In this document: in pieces, positions 1 to 8,857 of the stretch
Position numbering within the stretch: position 1 is the first letter of the stretch
How the letters are laid out: every line of letters begins with the position of its first letter
From: an uncultured Lachnospiraceae bacterium
GTDB taxonomy: Bacteria > Bacillota > Clostridia > Lachnospirales > Lachnospiraceae
Reading direction: 5' to 3'
Assembly (NCBI GenBank): GCA_900316805.1
Contig: ONEJ01000085.1
Coordinates: 1 to 64,000, forward strand
DNA: 64,000 nucleotides
Position numbers and translations under genes: made by a program
Notes under the pieces: generated by a model
What the model was told of the DNA's origin: nothing
What the model saw: only the letters and a program-made list of their open reading frames with translations
Databases searched by the model: none

Positions 1-2
1 AA

Positions 3-197
3 AAAAATAGCCAGGGAAGTGAAGACGGTAAGGAAGATTGGGAAATAGATGATCATATTTTGAAAGAACGGGGCTTTCAAATCCGGAAAGTATTTGGAGG
101 CTCTTTTTTTGAATTGAAGGCTGTTCCCTTGCGAAAAGCCCTCATTTGGTATATAATGGGCGTTACGGTGGCTACAGGCAGGCCGATGTTAAATTGA
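3..197 (+). CDS. possible C-terminal end of an upstream gene (partial)
   Basis: An open frame runs from the left edge to a TGA at 195-197, about 64 residues, with protein-like composition (for example the stretch FGGSFFELKAVP). I do not recognise a family. A strong promoter for gltX lies inside the last third of this frame, so the frame may simply be open by chance. The alternative frame from base 1 closes at 46-48. Low confidence; no function is proposed. Confidence 0.3.
   Translation, partial: KNSQGSEDGKEDWEIDDHILKERGFQIRKVFGGSFFELKAVPLRKALIWYIMGVTVATGRPMLN
129..157 (+). promoter_or_regulatory. sigma-A promoter of gltX
   Basis: TTGCGA (129-134), a 17-base spacer and a perfect TATAAT (152-157) lie 56 bases before the gltX start. 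This is seen directly and fits the housekeeping consensus. Confidence 0.75.
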
Positions 198-212
198 CGA
201 GGAGAAATTCAA

Positions 213-1673
213 ATGAGTAAAAAGATCAGAACAAGATTTGCACCCAGTCCGACAGGAAGAATGCATGTGGGAAATCTCCGTACGGCGTTGTACGCATACC
301 TCATTACGAAGCATGAGGGCGGGGATTTTATTCTGAGAATAGAAGATACCGATCAGGAGCGTGAGGTGGAAGGAGCCGTAGATATCATCTACCGGACGCT
401 GGAGAAAACGGGACTGGTTCATGACGAGGGACCGGATAAGGACGGTGGCGCAGGCCCTTATATTCAGAGTGAGCGTCAGGCCCAGGGCATCTATTTAAAG
501 TATGCCAGGGAGCTCATCGATAAGGGCGAGGCTTATTACTGCTTCTGCGATAAGGAGCGTCTGGAAGGGTTAAAGCAGACCGTTGGCGGCAAGGAAATTC
601 ATGTCTACGACAAGCACTGTCTGCACCTTTCCAAAGAAGAGGTGGAGGAGAAGTTAAAGGCCGGGGTGCCTTATGTCATCCGGCAGAACAATCCCACAGA
701 GGGAACTACCACCTTCCAGGATGAGATTTACGGGGATATTTCTGTGGACAATGCAGAGCTGGACGATATGATTCTGATCAAGTCCGACGGATTCCCTACC
801 TATAATTTTGCCAACGTGGTAGACGATCATCTCATGGGCATCACCCACGTGGTACGGGGAAATGAGTATCTTTCTTCCTCCCCGAAGTATAACCGCCTCT
901 ATGAAGCCTTCGGCTGGGAGGTGCCGGTGTATGTACACTGTCCGCTGATTACCGATGAGAACCACCAGAAGCTGTCCAAGAGATGCGGACATTCCTCTTT
1001 CGAGGATCTCATTGAGCAGGGCTTTGTGACGGAGGCCATTGTGAATTTCGTGGCACTGCTGGGATGGAGTCCGGCAGATAACCAGGAGATCATGTCCATG
1101 CAGGAGATGATTGAGAAATTTGATTACCATCATATGAGCAAATCGCCGGCGGTATTTGATTACACCAAACTCAAATGGATGAACGGTGAGTACATTAAGA
1201 AAATGGAATTTGAGGACTTTTATGAGAAGGCTCTGCCATACATCAAAGAAGTTGTCACTAAGGATTACGACTTAAAGAAGATTGCGAAGATGGTGCAGTC
1301 CAGAATCGAGATTTTCCCGGATATCAGGGAGCATATTGATTTCTTTGAGGAACTTCCGGAGTACGATGTGGCTATGTACACCCACAAGAAGATGAAGACC
1401 AATACCCAGACCTCTCTTGAGGTGCTGACAGAGGTGCTGCCTTTTTTGGAGGAGCAGGAGGATTACAGCAATGATGCTCTGTATGCACTGCTTCAGGATT
1501 ATGTGGCGAAGAAGGAAGTTAAGACCGGCTATGTGATGTGGCCGATCCGTACCGCTGTTTCCGGCAAACAGATGACACCGGGCGGTGCTACCGAGCTGAT
1601 GGAGGTTCTTGGAAAAGAAGAATCTATTCGCCGGATCCGGAAAGGAATCGAGCTTTTGCAGGCAGCAGTATAA
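213..1673 (+). CDS. gltX: glutamate--tRNA ligase
   Basis: Charges tRNA(Glu) with glutamate in the cytoplasm, at the cost of ATP, for translation. The protein is 486 residues, the normal length for bacterial GluRS. The class I signature appears as [11 protein letters not shown] at residues 11-21 (HIGH variant), followed by the RIEDTD glutamate-binding segment, and the second signature as KLSKR at about 253-257. The C-terminal third is the helical anticodon-binding region. A GGAG Shine-Dalgarno lies 7 bases before the ATG, and its own promoter is at 129-157. The helicase gene follows after 30 bases and is probably co-transcribed. A non-discriminating GluRS that also charges tRNA(Gln) is common in this group, but the sequence alone does not settle it. 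Confidence 0.96.
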   Translation: MSKKIRTRFAPSPTGRMHVGNLRTALYAYLITKHEGGDFILRIEDTDQEREVEGAVDIIYRTLEKTGLVHDEGPDKDGGAGPYIQSERQAQGIYLKYARELIDKGEAYYCFCDKERLEGLKQTVGGKEIHVYDKHCLHLSKEEVEEKLKAGVPYVIRQNNPTEGTTTFQDEIYGDISVDNAELDDMILIKSDGFPTYNFANVVDDHLMGITHVVRGNEYLSSSPKYNRLYEAFGWEVPVYVHCPLITDENHQKLSKRCGHSSFEDLIEQGFVTEAIVNFVALLGWSPADNQEIMSMQEMIEKFDYHHMSKSPAVFDYTKLKWMNGEYIKKMEFEDFYEKALPYIKEVVTKDYDLKKIAKMVQSRIEIFPDIREHIDFFEELPEYDVAMYTHKKMKTNTQTSLEVLTEVLPFLEEQEDYSNDALYALLQDYVAKKEVKTGYVMWPIRTAVSGKQMTPGGATELMEVLGKEESIRRIRKGIELLQAAV

Positions 1674-1703
1674 CAAGGCTTGCAATACACATAAGGAGTT
1701 TTC

Positions 1704-3527
1704 ATGAATTATAACCAGTCTCAGCAGGAGGCCATCCGACACATGGATGGCCCCATGCTTGTCCTGGCGGGACCCGGTTCCGGGAAGACCGCCGTGATTA
1801 CCCAAAGAACGGTCAATTTAATAGAAAATGGCGTGGATCCTTCCGGCATTCTGGTGATCACTTTCACGAAAGCAGCAGCCCTGCAGATGAGGGATCGCTT
1901 TTTAAAGGCATCCGGGCAGGAGAGAAGTCCGGTCACCTTTGGTACCTTTCATGCGGTGTTTTTCCAGATTCTGAAGCTGGCATATCATTACGACAGGAGC
2001 AATATCATCCCGGAGGAGACCCGGTATAATCTGATGCGGGAAATCCTGTCCTATCAGCATCTGGAGTGCGAGGATGAGAAGGAACTGATCGCTGATCTGC
2101 TGGGAGATATCAGCCGGGTCAAAAATGAACAGATTCCGCTGGAGCATTTTTACTGCAGCCACTGCGGGGAGGAAATCTTCCGGAAAATATACCGGGAATA
2201 TGATAAAAGGCTGCGTCAGAACCGCCTGATGGATTTTGACGATATGCTGGTGTACACCTATGAATTGTTTTCCCGAAGACCGGATATTCTGTCTGCGTGG
2301 CAGAGTAAATACCGCTACATACTGATTGATGAATTTCAGGATATCAACGGGTTACAGTGGGAGATCATGAAGATGATGGCAGAACCGGACCGGAATCTGT
2401 TTGCTGTGGGGGATGATGACCAGTCCATCTATCGTTTTCGCGGGTCCAAACCGGAAATTATGCTTGGATTTAATAAAGATTACCCGGAGGCAAAAATCAT
2501 TTATCTGAATGTAAATTACCGCTGTGCATCCTCCATCGTAACGGCAGCGGGAAAGCTGATCGCCTGTAACGAGGATCGTTATGCGAAGGAGGTGAAGGCT
2601 GATTTTCGGAAGGAGGATGCGCTGGAGTTTCGCATCTTTGAGGAGCAGGGGCAGGAGAATATCTTTGTGGCTGAGGAAATCGTAAAGGCCCATGAGAGGG
2701 GGCTGCCCTACCGTGAGATGGCGGTGCTGTTTCGGACAAACCTGCAGCCGGGACCACTGATGGAACAGCTCCTTTCCCGCAATCTTCCCTTCCGCGCAAA
2801 GGATAAGATCCCAAATATTTATGAGCACTGGATCGCCAGGGATATCTTTACCTATATCCGGATTGCCCGGGGAAGTAACCGGAGGACGGATTATCTAAGC
2901 ATTATAAACAAGCCGAAGCGGTATATCGGAAGGGACAGCCTCTGCGACAAGACGGTAGACTTTGATGCGTGGATCCGCATGTATGACGAACAGCCCTGGA
3001 TCGCGGAGCGCATCGAAAAGCTCTGGTGTGATGTGAAGCTGGTGGCAGGGATGAACCCTTACGGGGCGGTCAATTATATCCGGCGGGGAATCGGCTATGA
3101 TGATTACATAGCGGAGTATGCGGATTATCGGGGGCTGAAAAAAGAGGAACTGTACGAGGTGGCGGATGAAATCTTAGCCGGTGCCAGAGGTTTTCAAAGC
3201 TTTGAGGAGTGGTTTGACCACATCCGGGAATATACCCTGCAGCTGGAACAGATGGCAAGACAGGAATCTGCGGTTAAAGATTCGGTGGTATTGTCCACGC
3301 TGCACAGTGCCAAGGGACTGGAGTTTCGGCAGGTATTTCTGGTGGATGTCAATGAGGGGCTGATGCCTTATAAGAAAGCGGTTCTAAAGCAGGAGATCGA
3401 AGAGGAGCGCCGCCTGTTCTACGTGGGAATGACCCGGGCGAAGGAGCGGCTGGTGCTCTGCTGTGTAAAGAAGCTCCGCGGAAAGGAAGTGGAACCTTCC
3501 CGATTCATCCGCGAAGCCGGTACATAG
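1704..3527 (+). CDS. UvrD/PcrA-type superfamily 1 DNA helicase
   Basis: ATP-dependent 3'-5' DNA helicase of the UvrD/Rep/PcrA family, acting in repair or in resolving replication conflicts. The Walker A GPGSGKT is at residues 23-29, the Walker B-like DEFQD at about 209-213, then DDDQSIYRFRG, STLHSAKGLEF and FYVGMTRAKERL (motifs III to VI) follow in order, so all helicase motifs are intact. At 607 residues it is about 100 shorter than PcrA and lacks the long C-terminal tail that PcrA uses to contact RNA polymerase, so it is better called a short UvrD-like helicase than PcrA. Start: ATG after AAGGAG. It follows gltX closely and is convergent with the DUF1292 gene 12 bases downstream. Confidence 0.9.
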   Translation: MNYNQSQQEAIRHMDGPMLVLAGPGSGKTAVITQRTVNLIENGVDPSGILVITFTKAAALQMRDRFLKASGQERSPVTFGTFHAVFFQILKLAYHYDRSNIIPEETRYNLMREILSYQHLECEDEKELIADLLGDISRVKNEQIPLEHFYCSHCGEEIFRKIYREYDKRLRQNRLMDFDDMLVYTYELFSRRPDILSAWQSKYRYILIDEFQDINGLQWEIMKMMAEPDRNLFAVGDDDQSIYRFRGSKPEIMLGFNKDYPEAKIIYLNVNYRCASSIVTAAGKLIACNEDRYAKEVKADFRKEDALEFRIFEEQGQENIFVAEEIVKAHERGLPYREMAVLFRTNLQPGPLMEQLLSRNLPFRAKDKIPNIYEHWIARDIFTYIRIARGSNRRTDYLSIINKPKRYIGRDSLCDKTVDFDAWIRMYDEQPWIAERIEKLWCDVKLVAGMNPYGAVNYIRRGIGYDDYIAEYADYRGLKKEELYEVADEILAGARGFQSFEEWFDHIREYTLQLEQMARQESAVKDSVVLSTLHSAKGLEFRQVFLVDVNEGLMPYKKAVLKQEIEEERRLFYVGMTRAKERLVLCCVKKLRGKEVEPSRFIREAGT

Positions 3528-3539
3528 AAATTCAGTATA

Positions 3540-3860
3540 CTATTCCATTTCTTCAAACTGCGCTTCATCCAACAGCTCATCGAAACGGTCAGCGGCGATT
3601 TCGTACTCATCCTCATCCTCGATGAAGCCGATCTGGGGAAGTCCCTCCTCATCCTCGGCGTAGCGGTAGAGATAAACCTCTCCCTCAGCATTGTCATCTC
3701 CGTCCGGAGAAAGGGGCATCAGGGCGATGTAATCATGGCCGTTTACCTCGAAGATGGTGAGAATGCGGCATTCCACCTCACCGCTGTCCAGCTCTAAGCT
3801 GACACGGATATCGTCGATCTCCTCAGGAGTTACAGGGGTTGCTTTTTCTTGTTCAGACAT
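3540..3860 (-). CDS. DUF1292 family protein
   Basis: A small acidic protein of 106 residues of the DUF1292 (YrzB-like) family, common and often co-conserved in Bacillota; molecular function unknown. The family pattern is visible: a beta-rich core with LELDSGEVECRILTIFEV, then the HDYIALMPL segment, and a C-terminal acidic tail rich in Asp and Glu. There is no signal peptide or membrane segment, so it should be cytosolic. The ATG is preceded by a GGAAAGGTAACGG-type Shine-Dalgarno. It is transcribed from a near-consensus promoter divergent from the GH13-like gene. In many relatives it sits next to alaS/ruvX-type genes, which is not the case here. Confidence 0.85.
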   Translation of the reverse strand: MSEQEKATPVTPEEIDDIRVSLELDSGEVECRILTIFEVNGHDYIALMPLSPDGDDNAEGEVYLYRYAEDEEGLPQIGFIEDEDEYEIAADRFDELLDEAQFEEME

Positions 3861-3898
3861 ACCGTTACCTTTCCTTTCTGTAGTGTTTTTATTGCTTC

Positions 3899-3927
3899 AT
3901 TATAAAAGGACTGTCTGTCCTTGTCAA
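3899..3927 (-). promoter_or_regulatory. sigma-A promoter of the DUF1292 gene
   Basis: Read on the minus strand: perfect TTGACA (3927-3922), a 17-base spacer, perfect TATAAT (3904-3899). One of the strongest promoters in the window; it drives a small protein of unknown function. Confidence 0.8.
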
Positions 3928-3940
3928 ATGAAAAAAAATC

Positions 3941-3969
3941 TATACAAAGAGGGAAAAAACAAGTATAAT
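3941..3969 (+). promoter_or_regulatory. putative promoter of the GH13-like gene
   Basis: TATACA (3941-3946), 17 bases, TATAAT (3964-3969), 42 bases before the start of the GH13-like gene and back to back with the DUF1292 promoter. A second TATAAT at 3980-3985 has no matching -35. Confidence 0.55.
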
Positions 3970-4011
3970 TAAAATGATATATAATAGCTTGCAGAGTATG
4001 GGCGGTAGATA

Positions 4012-5934
4012 ATGGAAAGAATCATAAAAGAAGGAAATTATGAAAAAACCGGAGTAGCAGTACAGGGAGGATGGGTAACCTTTACCTTTCAGGGAGAGAG
4101 AGAGGATGCCTGTGCCATTGTCCTTGTCAGTATACAGGACGGTCATAAGGAGAAGATAGAGGTTCCAAAGAACTACAGCCTGGGCTCTTTGCGCTCTGTT
4201 GCGGTGCAGAAGCTGACTCTTTCGGAGTATGTGTATTATTTTGAAATCAATGGCCAAAAAGTGCTGGATCCTTATGCACATGGGATCATGGGACGGCAGG
4301 TATGGAACGATGTCTCCAGAGAGAAAGAGCATTTCGAGATCTACAGTGCTTTTTCCACCGACAGCTTTGACTGGGGAAAGGACGCACAGCCGGAGATCGG
4401 TCCCGGAGAGATGGTCATATACAAGCTTCATGTGCGGGGATTTACCATGGATTCCGGGATGAAGAGCGGGGCGGGAACCTTCCGTGCCATGATGAATAAG
4501 ATTCCTTACCTGAAGAAGCTGGGAATCACCACGGTGGAACTGATGCCGGTTTACGAGTTTGAGGAGATGTCTCTGCCGGTGGAGGAGAAGCTGCCGGAGT
4601 ATCCGAAGTGGGAACCCTTAGCAGAGGATGTGATCCAGCCACAGAAAGAGAAGGAGAGAAGCAAGAAAGTCAATTACTGGGGCTATGGACCGGGGAATTA
4701 TTTTGCGGTAAAGGCCTCCTATGCCTCTAAGCCGGATCACGCTTCCAGAGAGTATAAGACACTGATCCGAAAACTGCATGAAAACGGCATGGAGTGCATC
4801 ATGGAGATGTATTTCCCGGAGGACACCAATCACAATCTGATCCTTGGGGCGCTCCGTTACTGGGTAAGGGAATTCCATGTGGATGGCTTTCATCTGCTGG
4901 GACAGAGGATTCCCATCACCACCGTGATACAGGATAATCTTCTCAGCAGGACGAAGATTTTCTATACGGATTTTGCACCAAATGATATCCGGACTCATAA
5001 ATACCGCAATCTGTTTGTTTACAGTGAGGAGTATCTGTATCCGGCCAGAAAGCTTCTGAATCATCAGAATGCAGATCTGGGGGACTTTTTAAACCAGCAG
5101 CGCAAGCAGGGACAGCAGATGGGATATGTGAATTTTATCGCAGAGAATAACGGCTTTACCCTGGCAGATCTTTTTATGTACAATGATAAGCATAATGAGG
5201 CCAATGAAGAGAACAATAGGGACGGAAGTGACTGGAATTTCAGCGGCAACTGCGGTGTGGAAGGACCGACCCGGAAGAAATATATAAACATGGACAGGCG
5301 CCAGCGTTTCAGAAACAGTATTATGATGCTGTTTCTGGCCCAGGGGGTGCCGCTTCTGTGGGCGGGAGACGAAATGGGAAATTCCCAGGATGGAAATAAT
5401 AATGCCTATTGTCAGGATAATCCCACCGGCTGGCTCAATTGGAAAAATGAGAGATCCCACCAGAAGGAAATCCGGTTTGTACAGCAGATGGCAGAGTTTC
5501 GAAGGGAGCATCCCATCGTGGCGAATCCGGTACCCTTCCACTTTGCGGACGAGCTGGGAATCGGATGTCCGGATGTGTCATATCATGGGAAGAATGCATG
5601 GCTGATAGGATCCGAGGCAGGAAGTCTGTGTGCCGGCGTCATGTACTGTGGGGCGTATTCGCCGGATCCGGTAAAAACAGAGGATGTGTATGTAGCGTAT
5701 AATTTCAAGTCTGCGGTTTCCTCGCTGGCACTGCCGAAGCTGGCCAGGGGCAAAGGCTGGTATCTGGTGGCAGACAGCAGTGATGATACCATGCCGTTTC
5801 TGCAGGAGCCTCTTCTGTGTGAGAACCAGCGCAGTGTTTCTTTGAATCCGCAGTCCATCTGTATTCTGGTGGGACGTTCGCTGCCGCAGAAGCAAAAGCA
5901 TACGAAAAAGAAGGACAGAACAATAAATGGGTAA
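4012..5934 (+). CDS. GH13-family (glycogen debranching/isoamylase-like) protein with degenerate catalytic sites, likely pseudoenzyme
   Basis: 640 residues. An N-terminal CBM48/E-set-like region (about 1-130) is followed by a GlgX/pullulanase-like barrel: YKLHVRGFT, VELMPVYEFEE, NYWGYGPGNYFAV, GFTLADLFMYNDKHNEA and GDEMGNSQDGNNNAYCQDN are clear family hallmarks. The four catalytic regions are not intact. Region I (normally D-x-x-x-N-H) reads EMYFPE; region II (DGFRFD) reads DGFHLL at 291-296, losing the Arg and the Asp nucleophile; region III (AEPW) reads TDFA near 319-322; region IV (HD) reads NN at 379-380. The loop between regions I and II is also much shorter than in GlgX. It may therefore bind alpha-glucan or regulate rather than hydrolyse. 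No signal peptide, so cytosolic. The weak start context makes the exact ATG less certain. Confidence 0.85.
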   Translation: MERIIKEGNYEKTGVAVQGGWVTFTFQGEREDACAIVLVSIQDGHKEKIEVPKNYSLGSLRSVAVQKLTLSEYVYYFEINGQKVLDPYAHGIMGRQVWNDVSREKEHFEIYSAFSTDSFDWGKDAQPEIGPGEMVIYKLHVRGFTMDSGMKSGAGTFRAMMNKIPYLKKLGITTVELMPVYEFEEMSLPVEEKLPEYPKWEPLAEDVIQPQKEKERSKKVNYWGYGPGNYFAVKASYASKPDHASREYKTLIRKLHENGMECIMEMYFPEDTNHNLILGALRYWVREFHVDGFHLLGQRIPITTVIQDNLLSRTKIFYTDFAPNDIRTHKYRNLFVYSEEYLYPARKLLNHQNADLGDFLNQQRKQGQQMGYVNFIAENNGFTLADLFMYNDKHNEANEENNRDGSDWNFSGNCGVEGPTRKKYINMDRRQRFRNSIMMLFLAQGVPLLWAGDEMGNSQDGNNNAYCQDNPTGWLNWKNERSHQKEIRFVQQMAEFRREHPIVANPVPFHFADELGIGCPDVSYHGKNAWLIGSEAGSLCAGVMYCGAYSPDPVKTEDVYVAYNFKSAVSSLALPKLARGKGWYLVADSSDDTMPFLQEPLLCENQRSVSLNPQSICILVGRSLPQKQKHTKKKDRTING

Positions 5935-6523
5935 GGCGTGGAAACATTTTTGTACAATTACAAGACATAAAAATCTGGTTATGGCAGGCTGCTTTAAGGT
6001 GGGATTATACCGGCAGGGACTGTTACATGACCTCTCCAAATATTCCCCCACGGAGTTTCTGGTGGGCTGCAAATATTATCAGGGGAATATGAGCCCCAAT
6101 AATGCAGAGCGGGAGGCGAAGGGCTATTCCTCTGCGTGGCTGCACCATAAGGGGCGCAACAAGCATCATCTGGAGTACTGGATCGATTATGATCCGAAGG
6201 CTGCCAGGGACAGGAAACACGGCGGCATGGGCGGCATGAAGATGCCTGTCCGCTATGTGGTGGAGATGTTTATTGACCGGGTAAGTGCCTCCAAGAATTA
6301 TCAGAGGGACAAGTACACGGATCAGAGTGCTCTTACCTATTTTGTCAAGGGACATGATCATTACATGATTCACGAGGACACGGAGGCACTGCTATGTTAT
6401 CTACTTACCATGCTGGCAAAGCGTGGAGAGAAGGAGACACTGGCCTTTATCAGGCATGAGGTATTAAAGGGCAAGGTTCCCTACGAAAAAGAAGAACTGG
6501 AGAAAAGAACTGCGGCGCTGTAA
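5927..6523 (+). CDS. DUF5662 family protein
   Basis: 198 residues, overlapping the GH13-like gene by 8 bases, so translationally coupled to it. It matches the DUF5662 family as I know it: the N-terminal WKHFCTITRHKNLV segment, then GLLHDLSKYSPTEF (an HD-type His-Asp pair), and WLHHKGRNKHHLEYW. The His/Asp/Glu content suggests a metal-binding helical fold like HD-domain proteins, but no substrate is known. No membrane segment. Its function next to the GH13-like gene is unknown. A terminator hairpin straddles its stop codon. Confidence 0.75.
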   Translation: MGKAWKHFCTITRHKNLVMAGCFKVGLYRQGLLHDLSKYSPTEFLVGCKYYQGNMSPNNAEREAKGYSSAWLHHKGRNKHHLEYWIDYDPKAARDRKHGGMGGMKMPVRYVVEMFIDRVSASKNYQRDKYTDQSALTYFVKGHDHYMIHEDTEALLCYLLTMLAKRGEKETLAFIRHEVLKGKVPYEKEELEKRTAAL

Positions 6524-6543
6524 GAATGGCTGCAGTTCTTTTT
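6504..6543 (+). terminator. rho-independent terminator after DUF5662 gene
   Basis: A perfect 10-base stem (AAAGAACTGC at 6504-6513 with GCAGTTCTTT at 6532-6541), directly followed by more T. The stop codon TAA (6521-6523) sits in the loop, so the left arm is coding. Confidence 0.75.
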
Positions 6544-6555
6544 GTGGGGAAAAGC

Positions 6556-6583
6556 ACGAAAGCACAAGGGTTCACATAGAATA
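6556..6583 (+). promoter_or_regulatory. candidate SigK/SigE-type promoter of the sigma factor gene
   Basis: CATAGAATA (6575-6583) fits the SigK -10 pattern CATAnnnTA, with an AC at 6556-6557 giving a 17-base spacer, 30 bases before the GTG start. No sigma-A promoter is apparent in this gap. This short, degenerate consensus can match by chance. Confidence 0.35.
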
Positions 6584-6612
6584 TATAGAAAGTGAATGCA
6601 AAAAGGTGCTGA

Positions 6613-7236
6613 GTGAAAACATTTTTGGTTCCGCTGTCACCGGAGGAGGAAAAAGAATGTCTTGCCCGGATTGAGAGTGGTGAGCGTGAGGCGAGGGAGG
6701 ATCTGATTTTGCACAACATGCGCCTTGTTGCCCACGTGGTAAAAAAATATGCAGGCTCAAGGGAGGATCCGGAGGATCTGATCTCCATCGGAACCATCGG
6801 GCTTTTGAAGGCGGTGGGGAGCTTTCGGGCAGATTACGGAAGCCGTTTTGCCACCTATGCGATCCGGTGTATTGACAATGAACTTCTTATGTATTTCAGG
6901 AGCCGGAAAAAATTAAGAAGCGAGGTGTCCCTGTTTGAACCCATCGGGACAGACAAGGAGGGAAACCAGATCGAGCTTGTGGATGTGCTGGAATATCAGG
7001 GGAAAAATGCTGCAGAGGAGCTTTACCGGCAGGAACAGATCCGGCGGATCCGCGAAAACATAGGATCCGCGTTGGATGAGAGGGAGGCCTTTATCATACG
7101 GAAGCGGTATGGTCTGACCGGCGAGGAGGAGTGGACCCAGAGACGGATCGCAGCAGAGCTTGGGATCTCCCGCTCCTACGTTTCCCGTATCGAAAAACGG
7201 GCTTTGGAAAAATTGAAAAAAATAGTGGAAGAATAG
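6613..7236 (+). CDS. sigK: RNA polymerase sporulation sigma factor, SigK-like
   Basis: 207 residues. Closest by eye to the sporulation factor SigK: NMRLVAHVVKKY, EDLISIGTIGLLKAV (region 2), SRFATYAIRCIDNE, FEPIGTDKEGNQIELVDVL, and a region 4 ending ISRSYVSRIEKRALEKL. SigK drives late mother-cell genes during sporulation. The GTG start at 6613 is immediately preceded by an in-frame TGA, so the protein begins MKTFLVPLSPEEE and has no room for the inhibitory N-terminal pro-sequence that Bacillus pro-SigK carries. There is no sign of a skin-element interruption. SigE/SigF/SigG are less likely because their conserved regions differ. It is flanked by terminators on both sides, so it is monocistronic. 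Confidence 0.85.
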   Translation: MKTFLVPLSPEEEKECLARIESGEREAREDLILHNMRLVAHVVKKYAGSREDPEDLISIGTIGLLKAVGSFRADYGSRFATYAIRCIDNELLMYFRSRKKLRSEVSLFEPIGTDKEGNQIELVDVLEYQGKNAAEELYRQEQIRRIRENIGSALDEREAFIIRKRYGLTGEEEWTQRRIAAELGISRSYVSRIEKRALEKLKKIVEE

Positions 7237-7241
7237 TTTGT

Positions 7242-7281
7242 AAAAAGATGAATTTTGTGTTATGCTGAATTCATCTTTTTT
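7242..7281 (+). terminator. rho-independent terminator after sigK
   Basis: A perfect 13-base stem (AAAAAGATGAATT at 7242-7254 with AATTCATCTTTTT at 7268-7280) and a T-run. A possible promoter for the next gene (TTGTAA 7238-7243, 17 bases, TATGCT 7261-7266 with an upstream TG) overlaps the hairpin. Confidence 0.8.
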
Positions 7282-7327
7282 CATGCATAATTCTATGCCG
7301 GATTCCCCTGTTGGAATTGAGGTGAAT

Positions 7328-8857
7328 ATGTACAGTACAGTGATGACCTCCATGATTGATGGAATCCATGCGGTTCCCATACATGTGGAGGTGGATATCA
7401 GTACCGGTATGCCGGTGTTTGATATGGTAGGTTATCTCTCCCCGGAGGTGCGGGAGGCGAAGGAGCGGGTGAGGACTGCCCTGCACAACTGCGGGATCCT
7501 GTTGCCTGCAAGGCGTATTACCGTGAATCTTTCCCCGGGAGACAAAAGAAAGAGCGGAACCTGTTTTGATCTTGCTATTGCGGCTGGGATTCTTGCAGCT
7601 CTGGAATTGGTGCCACAGGAGCGGCTGAAGGGAATGGTGCTTATTGGGGAACTGAATCTCAGCGGACAGCTTATGCCGGTGAAGGGGGTCCTGCCGATGG
7701 TTTCGGACGGGCTTCCCCAGGGGAAGAAGCGGTTTCTGGTGCCTGCGGGAAACTTAAGGGAAGGCTGTCTGGTGAAGGATGCAGAGGTTTTGGGCTTTGC
7801 ATCGCTGCTTCAGGTCATCGAATATCTGCGGAGCGGATCCTATGCAGAGCCTGTTTTGGAGGACAAAGACCCTTGCAAAAAGCGGGCAAACTGTGATTTT
7901 TCCGAGGTCAACGGTCAGAAGTTTCTGAAGAGGGCGGCTGAAGTGGCGGCCAGCGGCATGCACAATATGCTGATGGTAGGGCCGCCCGGGGCGGGCAAAA
8001 CCATGATCTCCGAGCGGATGGCTTCTATCCTGCCGCCCCTGACGGAGCAGGAGGAACTGGAACTTTCCCGGATCTACAGTGTCTGTGGACTGCTGACGGG
8101 ACAGGAGGGGCTGCTTTCCGAAAGGCCTTTTCGCAGTCCCCATCACACCATCAGCACCGCAGGACTTGCCGGAGGCGGCATGATGCCAAAACCCGGGGAA
8201 ATTTCCCTGGCGCACAACGGAGTGCTTTATCTGGATGAACTGACGGAGTTTTCCAAAGCTACGCTGGAGGTGCTAAGACAGCCCTTGGAGGAGCATCGGA
8301 TCCATCTGTCAAGAGCTTCCTGCAATGTGGTTTATCCTGCCAATTTTCTCCTTCTTGCCTCTATGAATCCCTGCAGCTGCGGCTATTATCCGGACCGGAA
8401 CCGGTGCCGCTGCTCCCAGCCCTCCCTCAGACGGTATTTTGACAGAATTTCCCAGCCCCTCCTGGATCGGATGGATATCTGCATGGAGGCGCCGGGGGTC
8501 AGTTATCAGGAACTGGTGGAGAATTCCTCCAATGAAAGCTCCGGGGCTATCCGTGACCGGGTGATTCTCTGCCATGAGATCCAGCGAAAGCGCTATGAGG
8601 GGGAGAACATTCGCTTTAACAGCCGGATTCCTGCTGCAAGAATCCGCGATTTTTGCAGATTGGGAGAGAAGGAAGAGCGCTATATGGAGAATATGTTTCA
8701 AAAGATGGAGCTGACAGCCCGTACCTATCACAAGATTCTTCGGGTGGCGAGAACCATTGCGGATATGGAACAGTCCGCCGACATACGTCTTTCGCATCTG
8801 CATGAGGCGGTCTGCTACCGCAGTATGGATGAACGGTTCTGGGGAGGGCAGCTATGA
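7328..8857 (+). CDS. yifB: YifB/ComM family Mg-chelatase-like AAA ATPase
   Basis: 509 residues. The N-terminal Lon-protease-like fold (GIHAVPIHVEVDIS..., LSPGDKRKSGTCFDLAIA) is followed by an AAA+ module with GPPGAGKT at about 218-225, SPHHTISTAGLAGGG, the Walker B LYLDELTEF, and ASMNPCSCGYYPD. The family includes ComM, a hexameric helicase that helps branch migration during integration of transformed DNA; its role in Bacillota is less clear. I chose ATG 7328 (MYSTVMTS) because it has a GAGGTGA Shine-Dalgarno and lies after the sigK terminator; an upstream in-frame ATG at 7262 would start inside that hairpin. dprA follows with a 4-base ATGA overlap, which fits a shared role in DNA uptake or recombination. 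Confidence 0.92.
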   Translation: MYSTVMTSMIDGIHAVPIHVEVDISTGMPVFDMVGYLSPEVREAKERVRTALHNCGILLPARRITVNLSPGDKRKSGTCFDLAIAAGILAALELVPQERLKGMVLIGELNLSGQLMPVKGVLPMVSDGLPQGKKRFLVPAGNLREGCLVKDAEVLGFASLLQVIEYLRSGSYAEPVLEDKDPCKKRANCDFSEVNGQKFLKRAAEVAASGMHNMLMVGPPGAGKTMISERMASILPPLTEQEELELSRIYSVCGLLTGQEGLLSERPFRSPHHTISTAGLAGGGMMPKPGEISLAHNGVLYLDELTEFSKATLEVLRQPLEEHRIHLSRASCNVVYPANFLLLASMNPCSCGYYPDRNRCRCSQPSLRRYFDRISQPLLDRMDICMEAPGVSYQELVENSSNESSGAIRDRVILCHEIQRKRYEGENIRFNSRIPAARIRDFCRLGEKEERYMENMFQKMELTARTYHKILRVARTIADMEQSADIRLSHLHEAVCYRSMDERFWGGQL

